60,683 bases of DNA from Bacillota bacterium (GTDB lineage Bacteria > Bacillota > Clostridia > Christensenellales > Aristaeellaceae). A model generated the notes under the pieces. It had not been told where the DNA came from and ran no database searches. It was given only the letters and a program-made list of their open reading frames with translations. This document shows positions 58,903 to 60,683 of this stretch, in pieces (position 1 is the stretch's first letter; each line of letters opens with the position of its first letter). The stretch is from contig JAEYRW010000090.1 of the NCBI GenBank assembly GCA_023435435.1, positions 1-60,683 on the forward strand, read 5' to 3'. Both the position numbers and the translations under genes were made by a program.

Positions 58903-60405
58903 TTACCGTCCCTTGAACGAGGCGCGGTACTTGCTGGGCGATTCGCCCCGCACGCGCTTGAACATGCGGGTGAAGTGAGCGTAATCGCGGTAGCCCACGG
59001 CCTGGCTGATTTCGAGGATGCTCATTTCCGTGTCACCCAAAAGCTCCATGGCCCTTTTGACGCGCAGGTTGTTGAGGTACTCCACGAAGGTCTGGCGTGT
59101 CAGAAGCTTGAAGATGTAGCAAAAATAGGTCTTGCTCACCATGGACAGCCTGCAGCATTCTTCCAGCGTCAGCGGTTCCGCGTAACATTGATCGATGTGT
59201 CGGATCGTTCCCGCAACCATTTCGCAGTATTTTTCGTATGCGTTTTTTGTCGTTTCCCGCACGGGCGAGCGCATAAATTCCCGCGCCAACGTCAGGAGGA
59301 GCTCCATAACCTGGAGCTGAAGGTAGTTTTCAAAGAAAAATTCCCCCTCCGCATACTCTGTCAGCATGGCGCGCACCAGCGCCTCCACCGCGCTCTTGGC
59401 GCGCTGGCTCAAGGTGAAGTTGGCGCGCGCCTTCCACAGTTCCTGACGGAACAGCGCCGAAAACGAAATCATTTGGATGGTTTGATCAAACCACGCGAGG
59501 CCGTCGTTCCGGTTTCCCAATTCCTCCAGATAAAATTCGCAGCAAATGATCTTGCTATCCTTGTGCAGAAGTGTGGAATGGGAGACGGCCGGCGGAATGA
59601 AAAAAATGTCGCCCACCGCCATTTCGCAGCTTTGCCCCTCCACTACGTGCCGGCATCCCCCCGCGCTCACGTACCAGATTTGATAATAGTCGTGGGCGTG
59701 GACGTCAAACCCGGACTGAGCGGGATACGAGAGCTCAAACGCCTTGACGGAGTGGCTCTTTTTGAACATGACGTCGTGCATGAAGAGCAGCGGCCCGCGT
59801 TGCACGGCGTTCTCTCCGTCGCACGGGAACGACCTTTTCCCGCCGCCGATCTCTTCCAGCACGCTTTGCCAGATATCCCGGTTGCGCGCCGCGTTCTCGT
59901 CAATGTCGTCCGGCCCCTGTCCGTAATAGGCTTCGAAGCCCAGCTGGAAGAAGGTCGCGATGGAATCGAGATCCCGAGGGCTGACAAAGAGATAGGCCTT
60001 TTTTCCCTGGCACTCCGAAAGATAGAGCCGGGAAACGGCGGCGCTCAGCGCCAGCATACCCTCCCGGTTTGCGCGCGCAGCGTCCACGGCAAACCAGCAC
60101 ACCTGCTCCATGGGCGCGCCCAGGTCGGAGCCGGGGAGCAGGCACGCCGTCGCCACAGGCCGCCTTTCGGGATCGTAGACGAGGATGAGCCTGCGTTCAA
60201 GAAGCTCACGATACCGCCCCACGAGCGCGTCAAGCGCGTGCGCGGCCTTGTCCTGTGTCATGGACGCGCCCTTCGTCTGCAAGAAAATCCAATCGGATTC
60301 CAGACCGGCGCCGAAGAGCACGCAGGCATATCCGTCCGGCGGGGAAACGGCGCCCATGGGCGCTTCTCCCAGAACCATCGCAACTTTCGGTCGTAACTGT
60401 GGCAT
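58903..60405 (-). CDS. AraC-family regulator fused to a GNAT-like domain
   Basis: A 500-aa protein. Residues about 1-200 resemble an acetyltransferase of the GNAT fold (RLILVYDPERRPVATACLLP; EGMLALSAAVSRLYLSECQG; SIATFFQLGFEAYYG, the motif-B end). Residues about 225-320 are a cupin (FDVHAHDYYQIWYVSAGG, VGDIFFIPPAVSHST). Residues about 395-500 are the AraC double HTH (EPLTLEECCRLSMVSKTYFC; SILEISQAVGYRDYAHFTRM). It probably controls the dehydrogenase genes downstream. GCGAGG precedes the ATG. Confidence 0.87.
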   Translation of the reverse strand: MPQLRPKVAMVLGEAPMGAVSPPDGYACVLFGAGLESDWIFLQTKGASMTQDKAAHALDALVGRYRELLERRLILVYDPERRPVATACLLPGSDLGAPMEQVCWFAVDAARANREGMLALSAAVSRLYLSECQGKKAYLFVSPRDLDSIATFFQLGFEAYYGQGPDDIDENAARNRDIWQSVLEEIGGGKRSFPCDGENAVQRGPLLFMHDVMFKKSHSVKAFELSYPAQSGFDVHAHDYYQIWYVSAGGCRHVVEGQSCEMAVGDIFFIPPAVSHSTLLHKDSKIICCEFYLEELGNRNDGLAWFDQTIQMISFSALFRQELWKARANFTLSQRAKSAVEALVRAMLTEYAEGEFFFENYLQLQVMELLLTLAREFMRSPVRETTKNAYEKYCEMVAGTIRHIDQCYAEPLTLEECCRLSMVSKTYFCYIFKLLTRQTFVEYLNNLRVKRAMELLGDTEMSILEISQAVGYRDYAHFTRMFKRVRGESPSKYRASFKGR

Positions 60406-60442
60406 CGCAAACCTCGCGCATTTTGTTTTTTGCTCCGTTCCT

Positions 60443-60473
60443 ATTATAACATATCGGTCTTCGCGGGTGTCAA
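60443..60473 (-). promoter_or_regulatory. Promoter of the GNAT-AraC gene
   Basis: Minus strand TTGACA (60468-60473), 19 nt (longer than optimal), TATAAT (60443-60448). Confidence 0.5.
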
Positions 60474-60683
60474 TCTTGAGCAGATTTCGCATACCGCCGT
60501 CTCCGTTCCCTTAAAAATATCGCGGGGCTGATTGACGGAATCGGCGAACTGCGCGCATGATGATCTCGCCCGGCGCAATGGGATGTAGATGAGGGTGTTT
60601 CATTCCCGGGCGGAGCGGCATCAACGATGACTTCAAAGCAAAGGGTTTTGAAATTGTGCGCAAGAAACAAGGGGGGGCGGGAT
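60474..60683. other. Window end with no clear gene
   Basis: About 210 bp with short frames on both strands that lack ribosome sites. A minus-strand 66-codon frame has mixed composition and no family features. It may be the flank of a gene outside the window. Confidence 0.4.

Noticed and set aside
60470..60670. 66-codon minus-strand frame at the window end
   Set aside because: No ribosome site, composition not gene-like, no domain.
1..60683. CRISPR array, rRNA, tRNA, integrase, transposase or phage genes
   Set aside because: No regularly spaced repeat series and no recognisable gene or motif of these types was found on reading both strands. A tRNA scan was not possible, so a single tRNA could be missed.

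Overview
The window looks like a chromosomal segment of a high-GC Gram-positive anaerobe, most likely a Clostridia-class Bacillota. The evidence is AGGAGG-type ribosome binding sites, TTGACA/TATAAT promoters, lipobox-bearing surface lipoproteins, PadR/VanRS/RpiR/AraC regulators, NlpC/P60 and SH3b secreted proteins, and a dipeptide-permease/D-aminopeptidase locus. No rRNA, tRNA, CRISPR array, transposase or phage gene was recognised. Base composition is GC-rich throughout except for an AT-rich island at about 30.7-32.5 kb and an AT-rich gap at about 38.9-39.3 kb.

Layout. 0-4.7 kb: threonine/aspartate-family synthesis, with thrC-thrB leftward and hom then asd rightward. 5-6.1 kb: an ArsB/NhaD-type permease bracketed by two inverted copies of a hairpin repeat. 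6.7-15.8 kb: a secreted SH3b-NlpC/P60 hydrolase and a six-gene MacB-like ABC system (three membrane-fusion lipoproteins, an FtsX-type permease, two ATPases, one carrying an AbrB-like tail). 16-18.8 kb: a tightly overlapping trio of transglutaminase-like, sialidase-like and ART-like proteins. 18.8-25.5 kb: a phosphatase with altered metal motifs, an apparently autoregulated padR-methyltransferase pair, an XRE regulator, an MFS carrier, an SH3b protein, an AraC regulator and a GNAT enzyme. 25.5-28.3 kb: an ABC-2 exporter behind a structured leader RNA. 28.4-30.1 kb: rpiR and a NagD-like phosphatase. 30.9-38.9 kb: a surface-glycan locus (GT-C transferase, a three-part 1062-aa glycosyltransferase, a methyltransferase/coiled-coil protein, UDP-GlcNAc 2-epimerase). 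39.4-42.1 kb: a secreted phosphoesterase and a PAF-acetylhydrolase-like lipase. 42.9-49.5 kb: a complete vanG-type cluster (vanR-S-W-G-XY-T). 49.6-56.3 kb: a dipeptide ABC transporter divergent from a DppA-type D-aminopeptidase. 56.3-60.4 kb: a broken sugar isomerase gene, two Gfo/Idh/MocA dehydrogenases and an unusual GNAT-AraC fusion regulator.

How the genes fit together. The van genes can replace D-Ala-D-Ala by D-Ala-D-Ser in wall precursors. The adjacent dipeptide importer and D-aminopeptidase could recycle D-amino-acid dipeptides, so 42.9-56.3 kb may form one D-amino-acid/cell-wall module (inference). The glycan locus, SH3b proteins and NlpC/P60 hydrolase add to an envelope-remodelling theme.

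The most novel signals are non-coding. One is a modular hairpin-rich repeat found three times, each copy lying sense-oriented downstream of a gene. The second is an unidentified structured leader RNA with mini-ORFs and a U-tract ahead of the ABC-2 exporter. The third is a mirrored pair of composite hairpin repeats around the permease gene.
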